From positions 186,001-250,000 of the forward strand of contig JAAVHZ010000006.1 of assembly GCA_014799465.1 (NCBI GenBank): DNA of 64,000 nt, given 5' to 3'. Of the stretch, positions 35,222 to 44,623 are shown piece after piece. The notes under the pieces are model-generated. The model had not been told where the DNA came from. It saw only the letters and a program-made list of their open reading frames with translations, and searched no databases. Each line of letters starts with the position of its first letter. The stretch's first letter is position 1. The stretch is from Lachnospiraceae bacterium (GTDB taxonomy: Bacteria > Bacillota > Clostridia > Lachnospirales > Lachnospiraceae). A program made the translations under genes and the position numbers.

Positions 35222-37432
35222 ATGAGCATATATGATACATTGAATGATATGCAGCAGCAGGCGGTTTTTCGTACAGAGGGACCCCTGCTTATTTTGGCGG
35301 GAGCAGGTTCAGGAAAAACGAGAGTGCTGACCCACAGAATAGCATATTTAATTGAAGAAAAAGGAATTAACCCTTGGAATATAATGGCTATAACATTTAC
35401 AAATAAGGCAGCCGGTGAAATGAAAGAAAGGGTAAATAATATTGTAGGATTTGGTTCTGACCAAATATGGGTCAGTACATTTCATTCAACCTGTGTAAGA
35501 ATATTAAGAAGATACATAGACAGGCTGGGATATTCAAATAATTTTACCATTTATGATACGGATGACCAGAAATCCGTTATGAAAGATGTATGCAAAAGAC
35601 TTAATATTGATACTAAAATTTATAAAGAGAGAAATATTTTATCCCAGATTTCAAAGGCAAAAGATGAGTTCATATCTCCTGAGCAGTTTGCGATGATTAA
35701 TCAGAATGATTTCAGTAAAAAGCGTATTATTGAAGCATACAAGTCTTATCAGGAGCAGTTAAAGAATAATAATGCATTAGATTTTGATGATTTAATAGTA
35801 AAAACGGTTGAGTTATTTCAGAATAATCCTGATATATTGGAGTCTTATCAGGATAGGTTTAAATATATAATGGTGGATGAGTATCAGGACACCAATACTG
35901 TGCAGTTCAAATTTATCAGTCTTCTTGCAAAGAAGCACCGTAATCTGTGCGTAGTTGGTGATGATGACCAGTCCATATATAAGTTCAGGGGAGCTAATAT
36001 TAAGAATATCCTTAATTTCGAGGAAGTATTTTCAGATACATTTGTTATAAAGCTGGAGCAAAATTACCGTTCAACCCAGAATATTTTAAATGCGGCTAAT
36101 GAAGTTATAAAGCATAACACTGAGAGAAAAGATAAGAAACTGTGGACAGACCACAAAGAAGGTGACAAGATATTCTTCAGATATTTAGATACGGCTCAGG
36201 AAGAGGCTGCTATGGCAGCAACAGAGATAAAGAAGTATGTGGAAAAGGAAGGGCACACATATAGGGATTGTGCATGTCTGTATAGAACTAATGCCCAGTC
36301 CAGACTTTTGGAAGAAGTCTTTATGAAAAATAATATTCCGTATAAGATTGTGGGCGGGATTAACTTTTATCAGAGAAAAGAGATAAAGGATGTTCTGGCA
36401 TACCTGAAAACAGTGGATAACGGTATGGATGACTTGGCGGTAAAAAGGATTATAAATATACCGAAACGTGGAATAGGAGCAGCTACGATAGATAAAATCC
36501 AGACATATGCAGATTATAATGGATATAGTTTTTATGATTCTATAAGGCAGGAGGAATGCCTTAATGCAATAGGGCGTTCGGAGTCAAAGGTCAGGAAGTT
36601 TGCAGGATTTATACAGATGCTCAGAACTAAACGGAATTTAATATCTGTAAGTGAGCTTATTGAAGAAATTATAGAAGATACAGGTTATGTCAGTGAACTT
36701 CGGGCAGAAAATACTGATGAGGCTGAGGAAAGAATATTAAATATAGAGGAATTAATCTCTAAAGCAGTGGATTATCAGGAAAAAGCAGAGGAACCTACAC
36801 TCAGCGGATTTCTTGAAGAGGTAGCACTGGTGGCTGACATTGACAGTCTGGATGCAGATAGTGATTATGTTGTGCTTATGACGATTCACAGTGCGAAAGG
36901 ACTGGAATTTCCAAATGTATTTTTGTGTGGAATGGAAGATGGACTGTTTCCAAGTTATATGACTATAACTGCTGATGACCCATTGGAAATTGAAGAGGAA
37001 AGAAGACTGTGCTATGTTGCAATTACAAGGGCAATGGAGCAGCTTCATATAAGTTGTGCGAAGCAGAGGATGATACGTGGTGAGACACAGTATAATAAAA
37101 TGTCAAGGTTTTTAAAGGAGATTCCATTAGAACTGCTGGATACAGGTAAACAGATTGAGAAAATGGAGAAGTCTAAGATAGTTAAACCTACACAGACATC
37201 TGCCGCAAAACCGATATTTAAGTCAAAAGCATTTGAAACAAAGCAATTTAAAGTTAATAAAGAAGCAAATCTTGAGTATACTAATGGTGACAGGGTAAAG
37301 CATATTAAGTTTGGTGAAGGCACTGTAGTAGATATTACTGAGGGTGGAAGAGATTATGAAGTTACAGTTAATTTTGATAAAGCAGGGGTTAAAAAAATGT
37401 TTGCTTCCTTTGCAAAACTTAAAAAAGTTTGA
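35222..37432 (+). CDS. pcrA: ATP-dependent DNA helicase PcrA
   Basis: A UvrD/Rep-family superfamily 1 helicase that unwinds DNA 3'-5' in repair and replication restart. Walker A GAGSGKT lies at residues 27-33, VDEYQDTN is the Walker B/motif II, and GDDDQSIYKFRGA and the later ITRAMEQL segment are intact. Its 736 residues match PcrA. The true start is 35222, where AAAAGGAAAA lies just upstream and the MSIYDTLNDMQQQAV opening fits; the longer open frame upstream runs inside the SPFH gene. Confidence 0.95.
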   Translation: MSIYDTLNDMQQQAVFRTEGPLLILAGAGSGKTRVLTHRIAYLIEEKGINPWNIMAITFTNKAAGEMKERVNNIVGFGSDQIWVSTFHSTCVRILRRYIDRLGYSNNFTIYDTDDQKSVMKDVCKRLNIDTKIYKERNILSQISKAKDEFISPEQFAMINQNDFSKKRIIEAYKSYQEQLKNNNALDFDDLIVKTVELFQNNPDILESYQDRFKYIMVDEYQDTNTVQFKFISLLAKKHRNLCVVGDDDQSIYKFRGANIKNILNFEEVFSDTFVIKLEQNYRSTQNILNAANEVIKHNTERKDKKLWTDHKEGDKIFFRYLDTAQEEAAMAATEIKKYVEKEGHTYRDCACLYRTNAQSRLLEEVFMKNNIPYKIVGGINFYQRKEIKDVLAYLKTVDNGMDDLAVKRIINIPKRGIGAATIDKIQTYADYNGYSFYDSIRQEECLNAIGRSESKVRKFAGFIQMLRTKRNLISVSELIEEIIEDTGYVSELRAENTDEAEERILNIEELISKAVDYQEKAEEPTLSGFLEEVALVADIDSLDADSDYVVLMTIHSAKGLEFPNVFLCGMEDGLFPSYMTITADDPLEIEEERRLCYVAITRAMEQLHISCAKQRMIRGETQYNKMSRFLKEIPLELLDTGKQIEKMEKSKIVKPTQTSAAKPIFKSKAFETKQFKVNKEANLEYTNGDRVKHIKFGEGTVVDITEGGRDYEVTVNFDKAGVKKMFASFAKLKKV

Positions 37433-37532
37433 TTTATAATTGTAAAATTCAAAAACTCAGATTAAAAATAGTAGTAAAAATAGTAATGATGTGATATACT
37501 AAATTATATTATGAGAAGGAAGGAACGTGAGT

Positions 37533-37775
37533 ATGGATAGGTTAGAAAACATAGCCAGTATGGCAAAACTTAATGAATTACTTGGAAGACAGGAGAAGAA
37601 AGAAGACAATAAGTGTAATCTTACATGCATTTTAGCAATAGTAGGTGCAATAGTTGTAGTTGCATTAGCGGCATATGGTTTATACAAATATCTTAAGCCG
37701 GATTACATGGATGACTTTGATGATGATTTTGAAGATGAGTTTGATGACGATTTCTTTGAAGAAGATGATGAATAA
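37533..37775 (+). CDS. Small single-pass membrane protein with acidic tail
   Basis: An 80-residue protein: N-terminal helix, one transmembrane segment (about residues 32-55, LTCILAIVGAIVVVALAAYG) and a strongly acidic DDFDDDFEDEFDDD tail. The ATG at 37533 is preferred to a GTG two codons earlier. Similar small proteins are common in Lachnospiraceae; the role is unknown. Confidence 0.7.
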   Translation: MDRLENIASMAKLNELLGRQEKKEDNKCNLTCILAIVGAIVVVALAAYGLYKYLKPDYMDDFDDDFEDEFDDDFFEEDDE

Positions 37776-37791
37776 TTACTAACATCAATTT

Positions 37792-37822
37792 ACAGACCAT
37801 ACAGTTGTATGGTCTGTTTTTA
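37792..37822 (+). terminator. Intrinsic terminator before rlmD
   Basis: ACAGACCATAC and GTATGGTCTGT form a perfect 11-bp stem around AGTT, followed by TTTTTAAT. Confidence 0.9.
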
Positions 37823-37842
37823 ATAGTTCATGGAGGATTAGG

Positions 37843-39237
37843 ATGAAGAAAGGTAATATATACGAAGGAATTGTGGAAGAGATACAGTTCCCGAATAAAG
37901 GCATTGTGACTTATACTGAAGATGGAGATACGAACAGGATTACCGTAAAGGGAACATTACCGGGTCAAAAGATAGAATACCGCCTTACTAAAAAGCGTAA
38001 GGGAAAATGTGAAGGCAGACTTATGAATGTTATAACTGCCTCTGAATTGGAAGATAGGAATCCGCCTTGTATGCATTTTGGTATGTGTGGAGGCTGTACT
38101 TACCAGAGTATGGGTTATGAGAATCAGCTTAAACTTAAATCTGAACTTGTTAAAAAGCTGTTAGACAGTGTTTGTTCTGATTATGAGTATGAGGGAATTA
38201 TCGGAAGTCCGCAGGAATTCGGTTATAGAAATAAAATGGAATTTTCTTTTGGTGATGAATATATGAATGGTCCGCTGGCATTAGGTATGCATAAGAAGGA
38301 CAGTTTTTATGATATTGTGACTACTTCTGAATGTCTTATTGTAAATGAGGATTATAATAAGGTACTTTGTACGGTTCTGGATTTTTTTAAGGAAAACGGA
38401 ACAAAATATTTTCATAAAATGAGGCATCAGGGGTATCTCAGGCATCTTTTGGTTAGAAGAGCGGTAACTACAGGTGAAATGACGGTAAATATTGTAACGT
38501 CCACACAGGATGATATGAATCTTGCTCCGCTTACGGACAGGCTTTTGAAACTTGAGCTTAATGGCAAAATTGCAGGGATTACCCATATTTATAATGATAG
38601 TGCGGCAGATGCGGTAAAGTGTGACAGGATGGAGATTTTGTATGGTCAGGATTTTTTGTATGAGGAAATACTGGGGTTGAAGTTTAAGGTATCTACATTT
38701 TCATTTTTTCAGACGAATTCTCTGGGGGCAGAGAAACTTTATGAAAAGGCAAGGGAATATATTGGTGATGTGGAGAATAAGACGGTTTTCGACCTTTACA
38801 GCGGAACAGGTACTATTGCACAGGTTTTAGCACCGGTAGCAGATAAAGTGGTGGGAGTAGAGATTGTGGAAGAGGCTGTTGAGGCAGCAAGGGAGAATGC
38901 AGCACTTAATAATCTTGATAACTGCCGTTTTATAGCAGGGGATGTTCTAAAGGTGATTGATGAGATAGAGGAAAAACCTGACCTTATAGTATTAGACCCG
39001 CCGAGGGATGGAATTAATCCTAAGGCATTAAAGAAAATTATTGATTTTGGTGTGCCGAGGATGGTGTATGTATCGTGTAAGCCTACCAGTCTGGTGAGGG
39101 ATTTGGCAGTGCTTCAGGAGGCGGGGTATAGGGTATTAAAGGCGTGTGCGGTGGATATGTTTCCGCAGACTACGGGGATTGAGACAGTATGTTTATTGTC
39201 CAAACTTAATGTCAAGCATCATATTGAGGGGAATTAA
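37843..39237 (+). CDS. rlmD: 23S rRNA (uracil-C5)-methyltransferase, RumA/RlmD type
   Basis: The 464-residue enzyme has an N-terminal TRAM-like domain, an iron-sulfur cysteine cluster (CMHFGMCGGC), the SAM motif VFDLYSGTGTIAQ, and the catalytic region VLDPPRDGINPK and YVSCKPTSLVRDL with the nucleophilic cysteine. It methylates U1939 (or U747-type sites) of 23S rRNA; the exact position cannot be read here. GGAGG precedes the ATG. Confidence 0.9.
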   Translation: MKKGNIYEGIVEEIQFPNKGIVTYTEDGDTNRITVKGTLPGQKIEYRLTKKRKGKCEGRLMNVITASELEDRNPPCMHFGMCGGCTYQSMGYENQLKLKSELVKKLLDSVCSDYEYEGIIGSPQEFGYRNKMEFSFGDEYMNGPLALGMHKKDSFYDIVTTSECLIVNEDYNKVLCTVLDFFKENGTKYFHKMRHQGYLRHLLVRRAVTTGEMTVNIVTSTQDDMNLAPLTDRLLKLELNGKIAGITHIYNDSAADAVKCDRMEILYGQDFLYEEILGLKFKVSTFSFFQTNSLGAEKLYEKAREYIGDVENKTVFDLYSGTGTIAQVLAPVADKVVGVEIVEEAVEAARENAALNNLDNCRFIAGDVLKVIDEIEEKPDLIVLDPPRDGINPKALKKIIDFGVPRMVYVSCKPTSLVRDLAVLQEAGYRVLKACAVDMFPQTTGIETVCLLSKLNVKHHIEGN

Positions 39238-39310
39238 ATTTGAATGAGATGGATTGGAGCATTTTAGGATGATTTGATTTTATAGAAGTCTGCGTTGAGA
39301 TTTGATAGTA

Positions 39311-39877
39311 TTATTGGAAATTATTGATTCCCTGATATATCAAGCGGCAAGATAACTGTATCAGTTCTTCCAAAGGCATTTTTTTATCATCCATTACCCA
39401 CTGGCGGTAAATTCCAATGGTTGAAACCTGTACATACTGGAGAATGATTCTCTGTGTATATTCGTCAAACGATTGAAACCAATGTGAATCATGCCAGCGG
39501 TTATTCATGGTCTGCTCCATGAGATCCTTTTGTATAACACTGTAACTGCCACTGCAGGTAATCCGGTCATAAACTTCACCTGCAGAAGCAGAAAAAGTGA
39601 AAAATGCCCGGTTAATTTTATCCATATCTTCGGGGATTCTGTAATCGGCTATCGTATCTAGATAGCGTGAAGAAAAATCTGTTTTCAATTCGCGTAGCAA
39701 TTCATCCAAATTGTTGTAATACTGATAAAATGTTTTTTTATTAATCATAGCCCGTTCAGACAATTCCTTTACTGTGATGGAATCATATTCTTTTTCACAA
39801 ATAAGTGTCTCAAAGGCATTTTTTATATTGGTGACAGTTCTGCGAATGCGCAAATCTTCCGTTCCGTTAAGTTTCAT
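39311..39877 (-). CDS. TetR/AcrR family regulator
   Basis: The N-terminal helix-turn-helix is in ITVKELSERAMINKKTFYQYYNNLDELL (seen in parts at residues 33-60), then a ligand-binding helical domain. The 188-residue size is usual. It is divergent from an aldo/keto reductase gene, and the gap holds two palindromes that could be its operators, so it probably represses itself and the reductase. Confidence 0.9.
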   Translation of the reverse strand: MKLNGTEDLRIRRTVTNIKNAFETLICEKEYDSITVKELSERAMINKKTFYQYYNNLDELLRELKTDFSSRYLDTIADYRIPEDMDKINRAFFTFSASAGEVYDRITCSGSYSVIQKDLMEQTMNNRWHDSHWFQSFDEYTQRIILQYVQVSTIGIYRQWVMDDKKMPLEELIQLSCRLIYQGINNFQ

Positions 39878-39898
39878 GATACCCTCCTAAAATTTTAT

Positions 39899-39923
39899 GT
39901 AACGCTTTTTGAAAAAGAGTTAC
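39899..39923. promoter_or_regulatory. Probable TetR operator 1
   Basis: GTAACGCTTTTTGAAAAAGAGTTAC-type 25-bp palindrome (outer arms GTAAC/GTTAC, inner TTTTT/AAAAA), with mismatches only at one symmetric pair and the centre. It lies 22 bases upstream of the TetR start. Confidence 0.6.
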
Positions 39924-39952
39924 TTATGTGTCTGATTACAAAAATGAGTCCA

Positions 39953-39981
39953 TTGATTTGTAACGGCAAATTAAATATAAT
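39953..39981 (+). promoter_or_regulatory. Promoter of the aldo/keto reductase
   Basis: TTGATT (39953-39958) and TATAAT (39976-39981) are 17 bp apart. Two palindromes flank it on either side. Confidence 0.6.
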
Positions 39982-39995
39982 TACAATTAGGAAAT

Positions 39996-40013
39996 ATGTA
40001 ACTCTGGTTACAT
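39996..40013. promoter_or_regulatory. Probable TetR operator 2
   Basis: ATGTAAC and GTTACAT are perfect 7-bp arms around TCTG. It shares the GTAAC/GTTAC half-sites with operator 1 and lies just after the reductase transcription start. Confidence 0.5.
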
Positions 40014-40085
40014 GGTAACATAAAAATAAAAGGAGTTCAAGAATCAATCGGGCGATTTAGGAATCAGGAAAGAGAGGTAGCAGCT

Positions 40086-41141
40086 ATGAAGATGCGGCAG
40101 TTAGGCAGTCTGTCTGTATCGGAGATTGGAATGGGCTGTATGGGATTTTCTCATGATTATGGTAAAATTCCATCAGAGGATTACAGCATTGAAGCTATCA
40201 GAAAGGCTTTGGATTATGGCTGTAATTTCCTTGATACTTCAGAGGCTTATGGTTCTTACATGATGCAGACAGGACATAATGAGAAAATTGTAGGCAAGGG
40301 GATTAAGGGACGCAGAAAAGATATTGTGCTTGCAACAAAAATGTTTATCGGGATAGGAGAAGTAATGCGTGGTGGTTCTGCCTATGATGCTCTTAGGAAG
40401 CATCTGGAGGCTTCTCTTAAACGACTTCAGACGGATTATGTAGATCTCTATTATCTGCACAGGATCAATCAGACACCTATCTATGATATTTTAGAGGGAC
40501 TGAATGCCGTGGTAAAGGCTGGAAAGGCATATTATATCGGGATTTCCAACTGTTATGCATGGCAGCTTGCCAAAGCAAATGCACTGGCTGAAAAAGAAGG
40601 ATTTACAAAGTTTGTATCTGTGCAGGGGCATTATAATTTGATTTTCAGGGAAGAAGAACGTGAGATGGCTCCGTTTTGTTATGAGGACAATATTGCCATG
40701 ACTCCCTATAGTGCTTTAGCAAGTGGCAGGCTTGCGAAAAAGCCGGGAGAGGACAGTAAGCGGATGCAGGAGGACAGCTATGCAAAATTCAAATATGATG
40801 CAACAAAGGAACAGGATGGTGTAATCATAGGACGGGTAAAAGAAATTGTAGAGAAACATGGTGTTACCATGACAGAGGTATCCCTTGCATGGCTGCTTAC
40901 AAAAGTGATATCCCTTGTGGTCGGGGCAACGAAATTCTATCATATTGAGGATGAGGTAAAGGCAGTGGAACTAAAACCAATAGAAGATAAAATTGCATAC
41001 TTGGAAGAAACTTATGTACCACATGTGTTAGCGGGGGTCATGGCACAGAATGAACTGGCAAACGCAAAGGAATGGGGAAATGAAATAAAACAGCAGTTTT
41101 TATTGGATGAGAAAAAAGGTGTTGTACTGACATGGGGCTAA
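40086..41141 (+). CDS. Aldo/keto reductase
   Basis: An NADPH-dependent TIM-barrel oxidoreductase of 351 residues. It has MGCMGFSHDYG, LDTSEAYG with the catalytic tyrosine, the catalytic lysine in LATKMF, and YYLHRINQ with the histidine. The cofactor loop is near PYSALASGRL. The sequence is similar to YdjG/Tas-like members; the substrate is unknown. It is divergent from the TetR gene and likely controlled by it. Confidence 0.9.
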   Translation: MKMRQLGSLSVSEIGMGCMGFSHDYGKIPSEDYSIEAIRKALDYGCNFLDTSEAYGSYMMQTGHNEKIVGKGIKGRRKDIVLATKMFIGIGEVMRGGSAYDALRKHLEASLKRLQTDYVDLYYLHRINQTPIYDILEGLNAVVKAGKAYYIGISNCYAWQLAKANALAEKEGFTKFVSVQGHYNLIFREEEREMAPFCYEDNIAMTPYSALASGRLAKKPGEDSKRMQEDSYAKFKYDATKEQDGVIIGRVKEIVEKHGVTMTEVSLAWLLTKVISLVVGATKFYHIEDEVKAVELKPIEDKIAYLEETYVPHVLAGVMAQNELANAKEWGNEIKQQFLLDEKKGVVLTWG

Positions 41142-41385
41142 TCAGGAACAGAAAATTGTAGCTCACCAACTAAATTTAATTTATCTTATTTATTAGTCGA
41201 AATAGTAAACAAAAGCTTATATTTTGATGCTGGATATTCAAAAAAATAAGTTGGCATTCTTTGGAATCTTGTGATAAAATGTAGAAAAATACAATGCATT
41301 CATAGACACAAATGGGTAGTATAGTTGAAAGAGTTTGACGATAAAATAGGAAAAGGCTGTAAAACCGGCATTAATGGAGGGGATT

Positions 41386-42474
41386 ATGAGTACATTTTCT
41401 GCAAAAGATAATATTATGAGCGAATATACACAGAAAAAAGGATTGTATGAGCATCTAAGTGCCTCTATTCTTCAGATTACAGAAGGCTTAATGAAGAAAG
41501 ACGGTATCAAATACGCATCCGCTGTGTACCGAATCAAAGATGCGGACAGTCTTTCTGAGAAAATCCGACGAAAGGGAGAGAAATATAAGACGTTGTCGGA
41601 TATCACGGACATTGGAGGTGTTCGTATTATTACCTATTATGCTGATGATGTAGACCGGGTTGCGGAACTCATTGAGCGGGAGTTTAAGGTGGACAAAGAA
41701 AACAGTATCGATAAGAGAAAGACACTTGAGCCGAATGTTTTCGGTTATCTTTCACTGCATTATGTGATCTGTCTCGATGACAGGAGAGCAGTATTGCCTG
41801 AATATGAAAATCTGGGAAAACTGAAAATAGAAGTGCAGATTCGTTCCATCCTGCAACATTCCTGGGCGGAGATGGAGCATGATATGGGGTACAAGAGCAA
41901 TATTGAGGTACCGAGTGAAATTGTCCGTGATTTTTCCCGATTGGCGGGATTGTTGGAAATGGCAGACAAAGAGTTTCAGGAGATTCGGCAAAAGATTTCA
42001 AAATATGAATTGGAGGTTTCTGAAAAAATTCAAAGTGATGAGCAGGGTGAGGAAGTTAGGCTTGATGCGGTATCGCTGCAGATTCTGCTCGATACGGATA
42101 AGGGATATATTTCGTTGAATCAGGAAATTATGGATTGTACAGGAATAGAAATAGACTCTGTTGCAGAAAATATTCAGAGTGCCTTGAATAAATGTAGATG
42201 GCTTGGAATTAAGACTGTAGGAGATGTGAAATTGTTATTAGAGCATAAAAAGGATTTGGCAGTCGGTCTTGCAAAAAAAATTTTGGACGATAATGTGGAT
42301 AGTATTTTTTACAATTCGATAGGGATGTTCTATTTGTGTTATGCTGAATTGGTAACAGAGTACTCTAAACAGAGATGGCAGGATTATCTAAGGGAAAACC
42401 ATATTGGACGGGAAGAGGAATGCACTCAAATTGTTGAGAAATTGTCTAAAGTGTATCAGGAAATTAGTGAATAA
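41386..42474 (+). CDS. RelA/SpoT-domain alarmone synthetase-like protein
   Basis: Its first 200 residues form a RelA/SpoT nucleotidyltransferase domain: YRIKDADSLSEKIRRKG, DITDIGGVRIITYYADD, GYLSLHYVI and EVQIRSILQHSWAEMEHDM. It lacks the HD hydrolase, ACT and TGS domains. About 150 residues of unknown helical sequence follow. The family makes (p)ppGpp, while some single-domain members are toxins; which applies here cannot be decided. The ATG at 41386 is chosen because GGAGG is 5 bases upstream. Its neighbours show no antitoxin. Confidence 0.82.
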   Translation: MSTFSAKDNIMSEYTQKKGLYEHLSASILQITEGLMKKDGIKYASAVYRIKDADSLSEKIRRKGEKYKTLSDITDIGGVRIITYYADDVDRVAELIEREFKVDKENSIDKRKTLEPNVFGYLSLHYVICLDDRRAVLPEYENLGKLKIEVQIRSILQHSWAEMEHDMGYKSNIEVPSEIVRDFSRLAGLLEMADKEFQEIRQKISKYELEVSEKIQSDEQGEEVRLDAVSLQILLDTDKGYISLNQEIMDCTGIEIDSVAENIQSALNKCRWLGIKTVGDVKLLLEHKKDLAVGLAKKILDDNVDSIFYNSIGMFYLCYAELVTEYSKQRWQDYLRENHIGREEECTQIVEKLSKVYQEISE

Positions 42475-42598
42475 AAAGCGCAATAGTGCATGGGTACAGC
42501 AGTAAATAGATAATGGAAAAATGATAAGACGAGAGAAGGGGTTGCAAAGGCAGTCGGATAATTTTTTATTGTTATCTGGGAAAATGGGCGTATTTCGT

Positions 42599-42751
42599 AT
42601 GTTAAAAATTATATTATGCAATGACGATCAGTTTATTTTGCAATTAGGCGCAGAAAAAATTAATGATATAATCAAATTACAGAAACTTGATGCCAAGGTT
42701 GTCAGCATGGCATTGGGTAGCAATGGGGTGTTGTTATTAAAATATCCGTAA
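42599..42751 (+). pseudogene. Truncated response-regulator receiver fragment
   Basis: The frame begins MLKIILCNDDQFILQLGAEK, like the first strand and acidic pair of LytTR-type response regulators, with Asn replacing one Asp, and then stops after about 50 residues. The rest of the receiver and the output domain are missing. Confidence 0.6.
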
Positions 42752-43098
42752 ACCTTTGAAAACACTAAATTTATCGCAAGTGAACTTTTCTTTATTGTTT
42801 CCCTTGTTAGACTGGAAAGAATCTGTTCCGAAATCTTTTTATATATGATTTTTTCATAAGCACCTCTGCATATATTTTACCATAAGTAAAAGAATCTGCC
42901 TATAGCAGAGCAGATTCTCTTAAGTTTATGATGTTGACTTGAAGTGGTGGTTGATGACTGATATTACAAATATATGAAAAAAGTTTATTTAATCAGTTTT
43001 TCTCTAATTTATAGTTTTGTATAGAAAAATAATAAATTTTGTCAAAAAAGAATTATGACTTAGATAATGTGTAAGAATTAGAAACACATTACGCCTTA
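42752..43098. other. Gap with one hairpin
   Basis: AGAATCTGC (42891-42899) and GCAGATTCT (42910-42918) make a perfect 9-bp stem without a T-run. Otherwise I see AT-rich sequence and no gene. Confidence 0.4.
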
Positions 43099-43845
43099 TC
43101 ATATCATCATATTGCTTGTGCGTCTGCTGATACCATAAACAAGAATAATTCCGGTTACGATATTGACAACGATACCCAGTACAATAATGTTGCCCTCTAA
43201 TGCCATTCCATTATATCCGGAAAAGGCATATAAATAATACATAAAATCTGCAAACAATATGTAATTTCCGAAAAACTGACTAAACAAATTGTTGACCAAT
43301 AAAATAATCAGTGAAGCACACATCATACCGGATATATTAGACATATATAAGGACAAAAGCACTAAAAACAGAACCATTGTCATCTGTGGAAAAGCTAATA
43401 AAAGTATTTGCAAAAAGTATTCCTGTACATTATCGAATACATGATTTCCCCATAATAAAAAGCCGGTTCCGATACTAAATATAATTACAAACAAAAAACA
43501 TATCAATGCAATAATAAAAATGCTGACAGTTTTTGCTATTAACAGTTGCTTTTTGGAAACACCATTTAACAAAGGCTGCTTAAACATACCGCTTGCCTTT
43601 TCACCACAGATTAATACCGCACTAAAAAAACTGATGAATAATGGACCAATAATATCAATATGTGACTGCATACACATCGTTGGAAATCTTCCGCCTGCAT
43701 AATATCCCATGCCATTATCTTGCGGACTGCCTGTGCATTGAAGTGCATTAGAAATTATAATTGCTGCCATTACAACAAAATATAAATATAATAACTTTTG
43801 TCTTTTTAATCGTTCGAATTGTATGCTCAATAATCTTGTAATCAT
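43099..43845 (-). CDS. ABC-2 type permease, second of pair
   Basis: A 248-residue integral membrane protein with about six hydrophobic segments. It resembles ABC-2 permeases of the lantibiotic-immunity type in length and layout. It is the last gene of the sigma/anti-sigma/ABC operon and starts 13 bases after the preceding permease gene. With the other permease and ATPase it likely forms an exporter; the substrate is unknown. Confidence 0.82.
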   Translation of the reverse strand: MITRLLSIQFERLKRQKLLYLYFVVMAAIIISNALQCTGSPQDNGMGYYAGGRFPTMCMQSHIDIIGPLFISFFSAVLICGEKASGMFKQPLLNGVSKKQLLIAKTVSIFIIALICFLFVIIFSIGTGFLLWGNHVFDNVQEYFLQILLLAFPQMTMVLFLVLLSLYMSNISGMMCASLIILLVNNLFSQFFGNYILFADFMYYLYAFSGYNGMALEGNIIVLGIVVNIVTGIILVYGISRRTSNMMI

Positions 43846-43858
43846 TTTTCTACCTCAT

Positions 43859-44623
43859 TCAAAAATCTATTTTTTTTGTTCTGTATAAGGAAACTTGATA
43901 AAACATAATTCCATACAGTACCATAATGAATACTTCCCAAAGCATTTCTTTTAACGGCATTTTTTGATATTCATATGAAAAAGCCCAAAGATTAAGATAA
44001 TATCCAATCCATATTTTTTGTAAAAATAAAATATTGGAACTGTAAATAAATGAGTCTGTTAAAATATAAATAGCTACAAAAAATATCGTTTTCCATGTGT
44101 TACGGGTACAAATACAAAGTGCAATAATTCCAAGGGTTATACATGACATATAGATACCCGATAACAGATATTTTTCGATGGTTCTGATTACGGCTGCTGT
44201 TTCAAAAATTTTATATCCCCACCGTATAAAGGCTGTCGTATAATTTATAATAGCTATTAATAAAACAAAAACTATTGACATACTAACAGCAACATAAGTT
44301 TTTGACTGTATCATTCTGCTGCGGCTTTCTCCGTGCAATAAAGGCTGATAAAGTATTTTACTCCTATCTTCTTCGCAAATAAATAAAGTCAACAGAAATA
44401 CATTAAAAAGAATACCAACTGTTCCCACATAAAATCTCATCATAAATTCAGGGAAATTTTCTCTCCCAACAATTCTAATGTTGATATTTAACAGTTCTTC
44501 CATTTGCGGTGTTGAGATAAGAAAGGCATAAAAGAAAGAAGCTGTAAAAAAGCAGGCAAAGAAAATGTAAATCAACTTTAGTCGGAACATTTTCTGTGCA
44601 TATAATTTCGTTAATGGATACAT
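43859..44623 (-). CDS. ABC-2 type permease, first of pair
   Basis: A 254-residue membrane protein with about six hydrophobic segments, the partner of the following permease. Its start overlaps the ATPase gene by 13 bases, which indicates translational coupling. The pairing of two half-size permeases with one ATPase is usual for bacitracin- or lantibiotic-type exporters. Confidence 0.82.
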   Translation of the reverse strand: MYPLTKLYAQKMFRLKLIYIFFACFFTASFFYAFLISTPQMEELLNINIRIVGRENFPEFMMRFYVGTVGILFNVFLLTLFICEEDRSKILYQPLLHGESRSRMIQSKTYVAVSMSIVFVLLIAIINYTTAFIRWGYKIFETAAVIRTIEKYLLSGIYMSCITLGIIALCICTRNTWKTIFFVAIYILTDSFIYSSNILFLQKIWIGYYLNLWAFSYEYQKMPLKEMLWEVFIMVLYGIMFYQVSLYRTKKIDF

